Assembly (NCBI GenBank): GCA_015061055.1
Contig: SUXH01000011.1
Coordinates: forward strand, 20,323 to 84,322
Origin: Bacteroidales bacterium
GTDB taxonomy: Bacteria; Bacteroidota; Bacteroidia; Bacteroidales; Muribaculaceae
Direction: 5' to 3'
DNA length: 64,000 nt
Both the position numbers and the translations under genes were made by a program. Positions 34,671 to 43,780 of this stretch are shown piece after piece; within the stretch, counting starts at the first letter, position 1, and each line of letters begins with the position of its first letter. Below the pieces are notes generated by a model. It was not told the DNA's origin. It was given only the letters and a program-made list of their open reading frames with translations, and searched no databases.

Positions 34671-36418
34671 TATTAAATAACGAGATGAACGTAAGTAGAC
34701 AATTATATATGCTGTTAATGGTGGTATTTGCTTCGTCGATGTTTGTTGCTGAGGCAAAATCCACAATGGAGCAACTCATTAATAAGGAGTGGTATGAGTT
34801 TGACTTTAAAACGATGAAGTCAAATGAGAATTATTATGTGAAGTATACAGGAACACAACGCCTCATTGTGAGTGCTGATGAAGATGGTAATACAAAGATG
34901 CGTGTGCAGAAGTATTACTTGACAAACAGATGGGAAGAACGATTTGATTCTACCAAGGTGGGTAAGAATCGTAATGGTAAATATATCATAATTCGTGGAG
35001 CTAAAAATGAAAATGGTGATTATAATGTAATATGTCACGAAATTACAGAACTTTCTACTATACAGTTGAATATTAAGGATTTGAGCCATCCGGGTTTGTC
35101 GCAGAAGTTTTATGTAACGATGAATGATGATAAATCTGTAAGAGAGGGAAAGTTTCAATCGACGATAGATTTGCTTGCCGATAAGGTGTGGTTTATGCTC
35201 GATGAGAACCAGAAAAGAACCGGTATGGAATGGACTTTTGGCTATAGCGCATATTTTAAATGTAAAATGCCAGAAAATCGATTAGCCGAATTTCCAAAAT
35301 GGGAACGACGTGAATTTTATTTGTCGAATGAAATAGAAACAAAGTTTGATCGTAAAAAGGTGTGCCAATCAATGAATGGTATATATCTAGTTGTTAATGA
35401 CCTTGAGGAAGATGGCGAATGGCAAACTCGAACTTACGACATAAAAACGCTCTCGGCTAATCGCTTAATGCTTGAGTGTGTGTATCCAAAGGGGGAAGGT
35501 ACTTTGGTTTTTGAAAATCAATATAGCCCTCAAGATGAGAAAACGGTTAAGATGAAGCCGCAACAAAAGACCTTGATGGGGTGGGATTGGTATCGTATTG
35601 ACACTGCTACTTGGCGTCGCTCTAAATATGTGGAGAATTTCACCGAAACACATGTAACTCGTTCTTTCCCATCAAGAAAAAACGGTGAGATGGTGAATAT
35701 AACGGTAACTTTTGAATATTATATGTCAAATCAGCCCGTAAAAGAGTTTGATTGGACGCAAAAAGGAAAGAATCCGGAGGGTGACTATATAGTGGTGAAT
35801 GAGCCTGATGCTAATGGTAAATATCGTGCAGTGAATTATAAGATAATGTCGCTTGAAGGAAGTAATATGTTTACTATAAATGTGTCGCACCCTGATAGTA
35901 TACTTCATATATATGAGCGAGACAAAACTGCCGAAGAGCTATTAATGGTTCGTCCATTGTCGATAGACAGTGTGGGTGGTGAAAGAACAATGTTTTCAAT
36001 GATAGTGGGTAAGCAGTGGTATTATCGTTTGTCAAATGGGCTTAAATCATTGATATATCCTGAATATTTCACTGCAACAACTTATGCAGTGCCTGTGTGG
36101 TATGAAACAAAGAATGGTTATGGCTGTGAATTGGAAACAGGAGAATGGTGTTTATCAGATAAACCGAGAGATATGAAACCCGGAACGGAAAATGGTATAT
36201 ATTTGCTTCAATACACAAAGAATCCAAAGAGATTATATAGAAATATGCAAAACAATCAGAACCGAATCAGGTATCGTACCGGAAGATATAACCGACGTGT
36301 TCATCAATCACTTCCTGTTCAGTTTTACTCATATAAAGTGCTTTATTTGACTGAATATCTGATGGTTTTAGAGCCGGTGCGAAATCCGAGAAATAGGGTG
36401 GTGTATATGAGTGAATGA
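34667..36418 (+). CDS. Secreted protein of four lipocalin-like repeats, paralogue 2
   Basis: 583 residues if started at ATG 34667 (ATGA overlap), or six fewer from ATG 34685 (MNVSRQLYMLLMVVFASSMF), which gives a better signal peptide. The four-unit layout equals the upstream gene, with a longer, Arg/Asn-rich insert in the last unit (about residues 525-555). About 70 nt after the signal sequence are identical in the two genes, pointing to recent duplication or gene conversion. The two are translated in tandem and probably act together. Confidence 0.8.
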   Translation: MILNNEMNVSRQLYMLLMVVFASSMFVAEAKSTMEQLINKEWYEFDFKTMKSNENYYVKYTGTQRLIVSADEDGNTKMRVQKYYLTNRWEERFDSTKVGKNRNGKYIIIRGAKNENGDYNVICHEITELSTIQLNIKDLSHPGLSQKFYVTMNDDKSVREGKFQSTIDLLADKVWFMLDENQKRTGMEWTFGYSAYFKCKMPENRLAEFPKWERREFYLSNEIETKFDRKKVCQSMNGIYLVVNDLEEDGEWQTRTYDIKTLSANRLMLECVYPKGEGTLVFENQYSPQDEKTVKMKPQQKTLMGWDWYRIDTATWRRSKYVENFTETHVTRSFPSRKNGEMVNITVTFEYYMSNQPVKEFDWTQKGKNPEGDYIVVNEPDANGKYRAVNYKIMSLEGSNMFTINVSHPDSILHIYERDKTAEELLMVRPLSIDSVGGERTMFSMIVGKQWYYRLSNGLKSLIYPEYFTATTYAVPVWYETKNGYGCELETGEWCLSDKPRDMKPGTENGIYLLQYTKNPKRLYRNMQNNQNRIRYRTGRYNRRVHQSLPVQFYSYKVLYLTEYLMVLEPVRNPRNRVVYMSE

Positions 36419-36484
36419 TTTTAAGATAAAACGAAGAAAAACGAGTGTCAAAATGACGATTTGTATAAAAAGTTGTTGAGAGCA

Positions 36485-36516
36485 TTTGGCTAATTCGGGT
36501 AAAATGAGTAACTTTG
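36485..36516 (+). promoter_or_regulatory. rplS promoter
   Basis: TTTG (36485-36488), 20 nt spacer, TAACTTTG (36509-36516), an exact consensus. The leader of about 78 nt contains a short inverted repeat (GGCAGG and CCTGTT near 36536-36556) that might serve L19 autoregulation. Confidence 0.75.
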
Positions 36517-36600
36517 CACCGCTTTTGTAATCGCTGGCAGGAAAAGAGTGGCCTGTTATGTTGCAAGGGTTTATGTAAAACGTTTTATAATTAAAGAAAA

Positions 36601-36963
36601 ATGGTAGACTTAATTAAGGTCGCAGAAGAAGCTTTCGCAACAGGAAAGCAACACCCAGAATTTAAGGCAGGTGACACAATCACAGTAGCTTATCGCATCA
36701 AGGAAGGTAACAAGGAACGTATCCAACAATATCGTGGCGTTGTTATCAAGATCGTAGGTGAAGGCACAAAGAAGCGTTTCACAGTGCGTAAGATTAGTGA
36801 TGCTGGTATTGGAGTGGAAAGAATTTTCCCAATGGAATCTCCATTTATCGACAGCATCGAAGTAAATCGTTACGGTAAGGTACGTCGTGCAAAACTTTAC
36901 TACTTGCGTGGTCTTACAGGTAAGAAGGCTCGTATCAAAGAACGTCGCGTAGTAAACAAGTAA
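36601..36963 (+). CDS. rplS: 50S ribosomal protein L19
   Basis: 120 residues. L19 sits at the 30S-50S interface. Diagnostic segments are [42 protein letters not shown] and [15 protein letters not shown]. It is usually co-transcribed with rpsP, rimM and trmD in other phyla; here it stands alone with its own strong promoter and terminator, as is common in Bacteroidota. Confidence 0.98.
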   Translation: MVDLIKVAEEAFATGKQHPEFKAGDTITVAYRIKEGNKERIQQYRGVVIKIVGEGTKKRFTVRKISDAGIGVERIFPMESPFIDSIEVNRYGKVRRAKLYYLRGLTGKKARIKERRVVNK

Positions 36964-36994
36964 GAAGCGTAGACAATAATCTAACGAACTTCAT

Positions 36995-37031
36995 AAAAAG
37001 CTATTCTCTTATTGCAGAGGATAGCTTTTTT
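36995..37031 (+). terminator. rplS terminator
   Basis: AAAAAGCTAT-CTCT pairs with AGAG-ATAGCTTTTT, followed by a T-run. Confidence 0.85.
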
Positions 37032-37078
37032 TGTGTAAATTTATTATTTGATATAGTAATATTAGCCGAAAAATGCAG

Positions 37079-37086
37079 TATCTTTG
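37079..37086 (+). promoter_or_regulatory. -7 box of gpmI
   Basis: TATCTTTG, about 50 nt before the gpmI start; no clear upstream TTTG at the right spacing. Confidence 0.55.
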
Positions 37087-37136
37087 TATGTTGGTAAAAA
37101 AAGTAATTGAATAATAAACAAAATAATGATAGAATT

Positions 37137-38654
37137 ATGGCAAAGAAAGCATTATTGATGATTCTCGATGGTTGGGGAATCGGAAACAAGACAAAGTCGG
37201 ATGTAATTTCATCAACAGCTACACCATATTGGGATAGCTTGCTTGCAAATTATCCACACTCTGAGCTTCAAGCAAGTGGAGAAAATGTGGGATTGCCCGA
37301 CGGACAAATGGGGAATAGTGAAGTGGGACACTTGAATATTGGAGCAGGTCGAGTACTTTATCAAGATCTTGTGAAAATCAATAAGTCAATTCGTGATAAG
37401 TCGATACTAGAAAATCCTGAAATCAAGAATGCATTTGGATATGCAAAGGAAAACGGAAAAGCAATCCATTTTATGGGATTGACATCAACAGGTGGTGTAC
37501 ACAGCTCACTTGACCACGTGTATGCTCTTTGCGATATCGCTAAAGAATATGGCTTGAAAGATGTGTTTATTCACTGCTTTATGGACGGTCGCGATACAGA
37601 CCCAAAGAGTGGAAAGGGCTTTATCGAAGATTTACAAGCTCATTGCGAAAAGAGTGCCGGTGTGATAGCTTCAATTATAGGTCGCTACTATGCAATGGAT
37701 CGCGATAAACGTTGGGATCGTGTGAAAGTAGCTTACGATATGCTTATCGAAGGTAAGGGAGAATCGGCAACTGATATGGTGGCTGCTGTTCAAAAGTCGT
37801 ATGACAATGATGTAACCGATGAATTTATGCTTCCTATCGTAAATAGTACTGTAAATGGAGGAACTATTAAGGAAGGTGATGTGGTGCTGTTCTATAACTA
37901 TCGTAACGACCGCGCGAAGGAACTTACAATCGTGCTTACTCAAGAAGATATGCCGGCTGAAGGAATGAAGACAATTCCAAATCTTCAATATTATTGTATG
38001 ACTCCATATGATGCATCGTTCAAGGGATTGCATATCTTGTTTGACAAGGAAAATGTGAACAATACGATAGGTGAATATGTTGCATCACTTGGAAAGAAGC
38101 AACTTCACATTGCAGAAACAGAAAAGTATGCTCACGTTACTTTCTTCTTCAATGGTGGGCGTGAAACACCTTACGAAGGTGAAGATCGTATCCTTGTTCC
38201 ATCTCCAAAGGTGGCTACTTATGACTTGCAACCTGAAATGAGTGCTCCTGAAGTGGCTGAAAAACTTGCAGAAGCTATCGGTACACAGAAATATGATTTC
38301 ATCGTGGTGAATTTCGCTAATGGTGATATGGTGGGACACACAGGTATTTATGAGGCTATAGAAAAGGCTGTGGTAACAGTGGATAAGTGTGTGGAACAAG
38401 TGGTTGAGGCAGCTAAGGCTAACGATTATGAGGTGATAATCATTGCTGACCATGGTAATGCTGATAATGCAATCAATGAAGACGGAACACCAAATACTGC
38501 TCACTCATTGAATCCTGTGCCATGTGTGTATGTAACAGAAAACAAGGATGCAAAGATTGAAAATGGTATTCTTGCCGATGTAGCTCCAACAATGTTACAC
38601 ATTATGGGTCTTCCACAACCTGCTGAAATGACAGGTAAGGATTTGATAAAATAA
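37137..38654 (+). CDS. gpmI: 2,3-bisphosphoglycerate-independent phosphoglycerate mutase
   Basis: 505 residues from [16 protein letters not shown]. It interconverts 3- and 2-phosphoglycerate in glycolysis with two Mn2+. [17 protein letters not shown] contains the phosphoserine, and DGRDTDP and [10 protein letters not shown] are the substrate and metal motifs. I use ATG 37137; a TTG at 37107 would add a charged non-homologous stretch. It is followed by an inverted repeat and a strong terminator. Enolase, the next glycolytic step, is elsewhere in the window on its own. Confidence 0.97.
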   Translation: MAKKALLMILDGWGIGNKTKSDVISSTATPYWDSLLANYPHSELQASGENVGLPDGQMGNSEVGHLNIGAGRVLYQDLVKINKSIRDKSILENPEIKNAFGYAKENGKAIHFMGLTSTGGVHSSLDHVYALCDIAKEYGLKDVFIHCFMDGRDTDPKSGKGFIEDLQAHCEKSAGVIASIIGRYYAMDRDKRWDRVKVAYDMLIEGKGESATDMVAAVQKSYDNDVTDEFMLPIVNSTVNGGTIKEGDVVLFYNYRNDRAKELTIVLTQEDMPAEGMKTIPNLQYYCMTPYDASFKGLHILFDKENVNNTIGEYVASLGKKQLHIAETEKYAHVTFFFNGGRETPYEGEDRILVPSPKVATYDLQPEMSAPEVAEKLAEAIGTQKYDFIVVNFANGDMVGHTGIYEAIEKAVVTVDKCVEQVVEAAKANDYEVIIIADHGNADNAINEDGTPNTAHSLNPVPCVYVTENKDAKIENGILADVAPTMLHIMGLPQPAEMTGKDLIK

Positions 38655-38666
38655 TTATAGTGGGAA

Positions 38667-38691
38667 CTCTTGTCGAATAGGAAGACAAGAG
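38667..38691. repeat. Inverted repeat after gpmI
   Basis: CTCTTGTC (38667-38674) and GACAAGAG (38684-38691), 8-bp stem, 9-nt loop, no T-run; perhaps mRNA 3'-end protection. Confidence 0.4.
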
Positions 38692-38724
38692 GAGAATGTA
38701 ATCCATAGCGATTATTTAATTTAT

Positions 38725-38760
38725 CGGATTGTGGCGATGTTGCTACAATCCGTTTTTTTT
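38725..38760 (+). terminator. gpmI terminator
   Basis: CGGATTGTGGC (38725-38735) and GCTACAATCCG (38742-38752), one mismatch, followed by eight T. Confidence 0.9.
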
Positions 38761-38782
38761 GTATGGATTTATTGGTTATTTC

Positions 38783-38813
38783 TTGATTGGACGTGAGTAT
38801 TTCATTATTTTTG
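38783..38813 (+). promoter_or_regulatory. Promoter of the 5'-nucleotidase gene
   Basis: TTG (38783-38785), 20 nt spacer, TATTTTTG (38806-38813). Confidence 0.65.
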
Positions 38814-38843
38814 TATTTGAAAAGATCTTAAAAAGAATAAGAT

Positions 38844-40373
38844 ATGAAATTGAACAGAATAGTTTTGAGTTTGTGCTTTGTGCTTGCACTCGGATTGGTG
38901 AGCGCAAGAGGTGAGCATCTTGTGATATTGACAATGAATGATACGCATAGCCACGTAGATACTGATTTTGATGGAAAAGGCGGAATGTTGCGACAGAAAG
39001 TGCTGTTTGACAGCGTGCTATGTGCCGAAAAAAATGTGATGCGTGTACACGCAGGAGATGCAGTGCAAGGGACCCTTTATTTTTCGGAATTTAAAGGTGT
39101 CGTGGAGTATGAGATGCTGAATAAGATGAATTTTGATGTTGTAATAGCCGGTAATCATGAATACGATAATGGAATGGACGACCTTGCTCATTATTATAAG
39201 AATGTTAAGGCATCGCGTTTGTGCTCTAATTATGATTTCGCAGGTACAGTGCTTGAAGGCGTGTTTGAACCATATATAATAAGAGAATTTGGAGGGCGAA
39301 AAATAGGGTTTATTGGTTTGAACTTAGACCCCAATGGAATGATTGTAGATACTAATAGCAAAGGCGTGGGCTTTACTTCAATAGTTGATGCTGCAAATGC
39401 TGTTGCAGGAATGTTGAAACGTGAAAAAGGTGTGGACTTTGTGGTAGCAGTAACTCATATCGGTTATGATATGTCGTCGGCGGAACTTGTTGGCGATGTT
39501 CAAATGGTACAAAATAGTACTGATATCGACTTAGTGATAGGCGGACATACCCATACCAAGATAGAGGCTAAAAATAACACGAAAGTTGCATGGCTTGTGC
39601 CCAACAAAGACGGAAAATTGATTCCAATAACACAAACAGGTAATCATGGTAAGGCTGTGGGTATTATTGATATTGATCTTGAAACGTTGAAAGTGGTGGA
39701 TTATAGATTACTTCCGATTGATAAGCGTTATGATAGCCGAATTAATTATCCCGAAATAGAAAGTTTCCTTGCTCCTTATAAGCACGTTGTAGATTCGTTG
39801 ATGAACAGGGAAGTGGCAGTATCGGCAAAGGCTATGTCGCGTGGTCTTGGTGCATTGAGTAATTGGACAAGTGATGCGGCTCGTGATATTACTGCTAAGT
39901 TGAGCGGTATGAAAGTGGATTGCGCTATTATGAATAAAGGAGGTATTCGTCGGTCTATGCCTAAAGGCAGTGTGTCGGAAGGTGTTATCAATTCGATGTA
40001 TCCATTTGATAATCGATTGATGGTAATAGAACTTACCGGAGTTCAACTTTTACGTTCGTTGGAAATTATGGCAATGCGTGGAGGTGATGCGACAAGTAGC
40101 GACTTGATAGTTGAATTTACAAAAGATGGTAAGATAAAAAGTGCAAAGATTAAAGGTAAAGATGTCAAACCCAAAAAGAAATATAAAGTGGTAACACTTG
40201 ACTATCTTGCTAATGGTGGAGATTATATGGCGCCATTTAAGGAGGGCAAACGATTGTTTGCCGATGATGTAAAAGTGTCGGAACGTTACCTCGATTTTAT
40301 TGAGAATCTCACTCTTGAGGGTAAGATGATTGATGCCGATGATGAACTGAGAATGAAGCAGGTGAGTGAATAA
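38844..40373 (+). CDS. Exported 5'-nucleotidase/UshA-like phosphohydrolase
   Basis: 509 residues with signal peptide (cleavage near VSARGEH). The N-terminal metallophosphoesterase domain has MNDTHSH (Asp33, His35), AGDAVQG, AGNHEYDNG and GGHTHTK; the C-terminal 5'-nucleotidase domain has NKGGIR and YPFDNRL for nucleotide binding and ANGGDYM near the end. It dephosphorylates extracytoplasmic nucleotides for salvage. Many Bacteroidales encode the two domains as separate adjacent genes; here they are one polypeptide. It converges on the FtsZ-C-like gene with 9 nt between stops. Confidence 0.92.
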   Translation: MKLNRIVLSLCFVLALGLVSARGEHLVILTMNDTHSHVDTDFDGKGGMLRQKVLFDSVLCAEKNVMRVHAGDAVQGTLYFSEFKGVVEYEMLNKMNFDVVIAGNHEYDNGMDDLAHYYKNVKASRLCSNYDFAGTVLEGVFEPYIIREFGGRKIGFIGLNLDPNGMIVDTNSKGVGFTSIVDAANAVAGMLKREKGVDFVVAVTHIGYDMSSAELVGDVQMVQNSTDIDLVIGGHTHTKIEAKNNTKVAWLVPNKDGKLIPITQTGNHGKAVGIIDIDLETLKVVDYRLLPIDKRYDSRINYPEIESFLAPYKHVVDSLMNREVAVSAKAMSRGLGALSNWTSDAARDITAKLSGMKVDCAIMNKGGIRRSMPKGSVSEGVINSMYPFDNRLMVIELTGVQLLRSLEIMAMRGGDATSSDLIVEFTKDGKIKSAKIKGKDVKPKKKYKVVTLDYLANGGDYMAPFKEGKRLFADDVKVSERYLDFIENLTLEGKMIDADDELRMKQVSE

Positions 40374-40382
40374 CTTCATCAA

Positions 40383-40772
40383 TTATTTACCAATGATTAG
40401 TGATAGACGCACTTTGTTCATAGGCATAGTGTTGTCGTAGCTGATACCCCATATTAGTTCGGTTCCCTCTTCGAAGGAACGCATAACACAGCTAATCTTC
40501 TCCATATCCATCACGTTAAGACCATAAGAGCGAGAACAAGTGATAGTGAGCACTACATTGGTTGTGCCTTTGCAACCTATCTCGCGCATTTCACGAAGAA
40601 CTGTAACGGCAACGTTGGCAAGGTCTTCGGCTTCAACTTCAATGGCTGCAAGTTCGTTGCAGGATAATATAGCTTCGAGTTCTTTGGTGTCAATGTTAAT
40701 TACTCGTTCGTTTTTAGTCGCAGTACGGCTTTTAATGCGTTTTTCGATTTCTTGTCGATCTGTTATTATCAT
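40383..40772 (-). CDS. Small stand-alone FtsZ C-terminal-domain-like protein
   Basis: 129 residues. The C-terminal 75 residues (NVVLTIT..., then a helix with EKISCVMRSF, WGISYDN and VRLSLIIGK) follow the beta-alpha-beta pattern of the FtsZ C-terminal subdomain, where FtsZ has VLVNIT..., a helix, IIGTSLD and RVTVVATG. The GTPase domain with the GGGTG(T/S)G loop is absent. No signal peptide. It has its own promoter. Possible roles include binding to FtsZ or a different ligand-binding use of the fold; this is inference from pattern similarity. Confidence 0.55.
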   Translation of the reverse strand: MIITDRQEIEKRIKSRTATKNERVINIDTKELEAILSCNELAAIEVEAEDLANVAVTVLREMREIGCKGTTNVVLTITCSRSYGLNVMDMEKISCVMRSFEEGTELIWGISYDNTMPMNKVRLSLIIGK

Positions 40773-40797
40773 AATATAGGATTGCCTTATTTCTCTA

Positions 40798-40829
40798 CAA
40801 AGGTAGGAAAAAATGGATATATCAACAAA
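40798..40829 (-). promoter_or_regulatory. Promoter of the FtsZ-C-like gene
   Basis: On the minus strand TTTG (40829-40826), 20 nt spacer, TACCTTTG (40805-40798). It abuts the terminator of the upstream beta-helix gene. Confidence 0.7.
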
Positions 40830-40856
40830 AAAGCAGAGTTTTTAGGCTCTGCTTTT
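40829..40856 (-). terminator. Terminator of the T9SS-tail/beta-helix operon
   Basis: AAAAGCAGAG (40829-40838) and CTCTGCTTTT (40847-40856); on the minus strand followed by TTGTTG. Confidence 0.8.
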
Positions 40857-40867
40857 CTATCAATTCG

Positions 40868-43054
40868 CTATCTTACGTTTGTTACCATTGTCGATAATGT
40901 TGTAGTGGTCTTAAGTGTACCGGCTGAGTAAGTTCCTTTATAAGTAATACATTCAAATGTCTCTCCCGGAGTAACTGCCCCGTCGATGTAAATCTTATAA
41001 GAATTACCTTTTACAAACTCAGGAGTAGAAATGAGGATAGAAGTTCCTCCATTTGACCCACCAGGACCTCCACCACCACCGGGAGGTCGTCCTTCTCCAC
41101 CACCGGGAGGAGTGTTTCCTCCATTTGAACTTGCAGTTCTTGGATTAAGGAATGAAATTATGTGGTTGCCATTGTTGTCGGTGATTGTGAATAATTGATT
41201 CTGATTTAATGTTGCAGAATAAATGAGAGTGGCTTGTTGGGTGTTGTTGGTAGCCGGAGTAGTGTTTGAACCACCGATACCAATAAGGATACCACCTGTG
41301 ATAGTGAAATTATTACTCATATCGCAGTCAAAACCACCTTCAGGAGCATTTGCACCCGAAACAAAAATTGTCCCGCCGTTAATAATCAATGTGCCGTTAG
41401 AGTCGATAGCATCATTTCCTGTTGCCATACAATAAAGGTTACCATCATTGATTACGATTGAATTTGCCGCGTTGATACAATCGTCGACAGTGTTGATTTT
41501 TATAGTACCACCATTGATAGTCATTACATTTTTGCTTTCAAGTCCTTCTCCACCATTTTGTGTAGATGATATGTTAAGAGTGCCGTTGTGTATAGTAAGA
41601 TTATTGTCAGCCTTGATTACTTTGGGATTTGCGTAATCGGTGTTATCTTCGTTTGTGCCTTGTACTTCAACAAAACGAGCACCGGTGGTTTTAGCTGTGA
41701 TTGTAGGCCCTTGTGTTGCATCTCCAAAGATTGCATCGCTGTCGGTACTTATACATTTGCCACCGATACCGGAAGAAAGAAGATCGAAAGTACCATTGAT
41801 GATTTCAAGATTTCCGTCGACTTTGATGCATGTAGCCGAGTATGAATCGGTCGCACCTTCTGTATTTGTGTATGTTTTGCCTCCTCCACTAACAGTTACT
41901 TTTACGTTACCGCCTGTGAATTTAGCATTTCCATCAATAGAAAATCCCTTACCGGCTTCTCCTGTAGAGGTGATTTCAATATTGCCACCTGTCATAAAGA
42001 AATCACCATCGGTTTTGATTATGGTACAATAAGAAGGATCGTTGTCCACTACCACAACATTACCCGAAGCCACAGTAGTTATAGTTCCACCATTGACTGT
42101 CATAGATGATTTGGTCTTAAAGGCTTTACCTTGATCGGCTGGCATATTGATGTTGATATTACCTCCATTTATTGTTATTGTATCGTCGGCTTTTATGCCT
42201 TTGGTGTCGGCTGTAGCAACCTCAATATCAAGAGTGCCATTGTTGATTTCGAGCGTACCTTCATCTCCATCAATACCATCGCCACCTGTAGATTGAGTTT
42301 TAACAGTACCACCATTCATTACAAATGTTGTACCGGAGTGTAGACCATCAGATTTTGCCGATAGAACATTGATGTTGCCAGAATTAATTATAATATCTTT
42401 TTTGCTTGCAATGGCATGCTTGGTATTGCCTGTAACATTGATAGTACCTTCTCCGGAGAAAGTTAAAGCACCTTTACTATATAAGCATCCATTGGCACCA
42501 CTTGTTCCGTCTACAAGGGTAGATGTAGTTCCGTCCTTAAGTTCTATTGTTGCAACCGATGATGAGGTGATGTTGATTGCGCTACCGGTACTATTTGTGA
42601 TATTGGCTCCATTAAGAATTAGAGTGAAATCGGTATTGGAAGAAATAGTAACAGAACCATCAGTGGTAGTTCCTAATATCTCATAACGTAGTTTTTCTGT
42701 ATTAGTAGATGCGATTGTAATATTACCACCATTTTTACTAACTTCAACACCTTCGAATGCATAAGGGTTTACCACGTCAGCATCGGTACCGTCAAAAGCT
42801 ATAATTACAGTGTTCTGCTTTTCGCCGAAAGTAACATTTTTAATATCGGAATACGAACAAGAGTGTGTGCCTGCATTATTGTTGAAGTTGAAATTAACGG
42901 TTGTTCCATCATCGGAAAGAGTGATGTTATCGGCCATAGACAACGGCATACCAAGTGATATGCGATTGTTTTGATTAATCCAAACTCTTTCTGTAGCCCA
43001 AGCAATTGTTGCGATAGTGAGCAAAACTGATATGATTAATGCGTTCTTTTTCAT
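40868..43054 (-). CDS. Secreted right-handed beta-helix, carbohydrate-binding-domain (Cthe_2159-like) protein
   Basis: 728 residues with signal peptide (cleavage near TIAWATE). An N-terminal module of about 75 residues (SMADNITLSDDGTTVNF to IKNVTF) resembles the one in the preceding gene. From about 90 to 590 run many short repeats of the type INGGxIxI, NGGTIT, SDGLHSG, as in Cthe_2159-like polysaccharide-binding beta-helices. A Pro/Gly-rich stretch (about 645-670: PPGGGEGRPPGGGGG) precedes a small C-terminal beta domain. It is translated with a 4-nt overlap to the T9SS-tail gene. Likely surface-exposed and glycan-binding, possibly an adhesin. Confidence 0.8.
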   Translation of the reverse strand: MKKNALIISVLLTIATIAWATERVWINQNNRISLGMPLSMADNITLSDDGTTVNFNFNNNAGTHSCSYSDIKNVTFGEKQNTVIIAFDGTDADVVNPYAFEGVEVSKNGGNITIASTNTEKLRYEILGTTTDGSVTISSNTDFTLILNGANITNSTGSAINITSSSVATIELKDGTTSTLVDGTSGANGCLYSKGALTFSGEGTINVTGNTKHAIASKKDIIINSGNINVLSAKSDGLHSGTTFVMNGGTVKTQSTGGDGIDGDEGTLEINNGTLDIEVATADTKGIKADDTITINGGNININMPADQGKAFKTKSSMTVNGGTITTVASGNVVVVDNDPSYCTIIKTDGDFFMTGGNIEITSTGEAGKGFSIDGNAKFTGGNVKVTVSGGGKTYTNTEGATDSYSATCIKVDGNLEIINGTFDLLSSGIGGKCISTDSDAIFGDATQGPTITAKTTGARFVEVQGTNEDNTDYANPKVIKADNNLTIHNGTLNISSTQNGGEGLESKNVMTINGGTIKINTVDDCINAANSIVINDGNLYCMATGNDAIDSNGTLIINGGTIFVSGANAPEGGFDCDMSNNFTITGGILIGIGGSNTTPATNNTQQATLIYSATLNQNQLFTITDNNGNHIISFLNPRTASSNGGNTPPGGGEGRPPGGGGGPGGSNGGTSILISTPEFVKGNSYKIYIDGAVTPGETFECITYKGTYSAGTLKTTTTLSTMVTNVR

Positions 43055-43485
43055 TTCTTTATTATTTTAGAAATTTGCTTGCCAATTTTAACGATATAAG
43101 AACCTGCTGACAGATTGGAAATGTCGAGTTGGTTATTTGAACTTTGAGCAACAAGGGTTCCGTTAAGTGAGTATACTTGGATTCCCTTGAGATTGGTGTC
43201 GGCTGAGATAATATTGTTTTGTATGGTAAAGGGGTTCTTTACTACAATATTGTTGATGCTTGAAGGTGAAATGTTGAAATCGATCATCTTCAAGTTCTCC
43301 TTTGCATAATAGACCAAGGTGCCATCGGTAAAAATAATTTTAGCTCCGCTACCATCAAAAGTTATTTCGTTGATGGTTGAGATAGTCCACGAGGTATCAC
43401 TATCGTTTTGTCTAACGACTAAAACATCGGAAGCTGAAACCGATAGGAATGAAATAAATAGAATTAAAAATAGAAATTTTCGCAT
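43051..43485 (-). CDS. Small secreted protein with T9SS-type sorting tail
   Basis: 144 residues, signal peptide (cleavage near SVSASD). Residues about 20-72 have the pattern STINEITFDGSGAKIIF, like the N-terminus of the next gene. The last 60 residues look like a type A sorting domain of the type IX secretion system: IQVYSLNGTLVAQ, then LDISNLSAGSYIVKIG and a Lys-rich end. It would be exported and anchored on the outer surface. It overlaps the beta-helix gene by 4 nt, so the two are made together. Confidence 0.75.
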   Translation of the reverse strand: MRKFLFLILFISFLSVSASDVLVVRQNDSDTSWTISTINEITFDGSGAKIIFTDGTLVYYAKENLKMIDFNISPSSINNIVVKNPFTIQNNIISADTNLKGIQVYSLNGTLVAQSSNNQLDISNLSAGSYIVKIGKQISKIIKK

Positions 43486-43515
43486 AGTTAACTTGGTTTT
43501 TAGGTTAAATTAGTA

Positions 43516-43523
43516 CAAAGATA
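43516..43523 (-). promoter_or_regulatory. -7 box of the T9SS-tail/beta-helix operon
   Basis: TATCTTTG on the minus strand, 30 nt before the start codon. Confidence 0.55.
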
Positions 43524-43560
43524 TAAAAAAGAAATAGTAGTAGTGTTTTTATAAACATAA

Positions 43561-43585
43561 AAAAGGGCATTAAAGCCCTTTTTTT
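43561..43585. terminator. Terminator-like hairpin
   Basis: AAAAGGGC (43561-43568) and GCCCTTTT (43575-43582), then TTT. It stands between the beta-helix operon and the end of lysA without an obvious plus-strand gene upstream. The stretch 43586-43657 shows nothing else. Confidence 0.6.
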
Positions 43586-43657
43586 AGATGTGTTAAATAA
43601 TTATCGAATCGAAAATACGTTGATTTAATGGAGATAATGGAGTGTATCAAAACAAGC

Positions 43658-43690
43658 AAAACACCTCATCATAGACTAATGAGGTGTTTT
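43658..43690 (-). terminator. Terminator of the his-ftsE-lys operon
   Basis: AAAACACCTCAT (43658-43669) and ATGAGGTGTTTT (43679-43690), perfect 12-bp stem with a 9-nt loop; on the minus strand followed by GCTTGTTTTG. It lies 90 nt after the lysA stop. Confidence 0.75.
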
Positions 43691-43780
43691 ATAATAACAT
43701 TAAAATACTAAAAAAGAAAAGAGAAAAATAAATTCTTTAATAAATTTTTCAATTGTACTTTTTTGTGTCTTTGTTACAAT

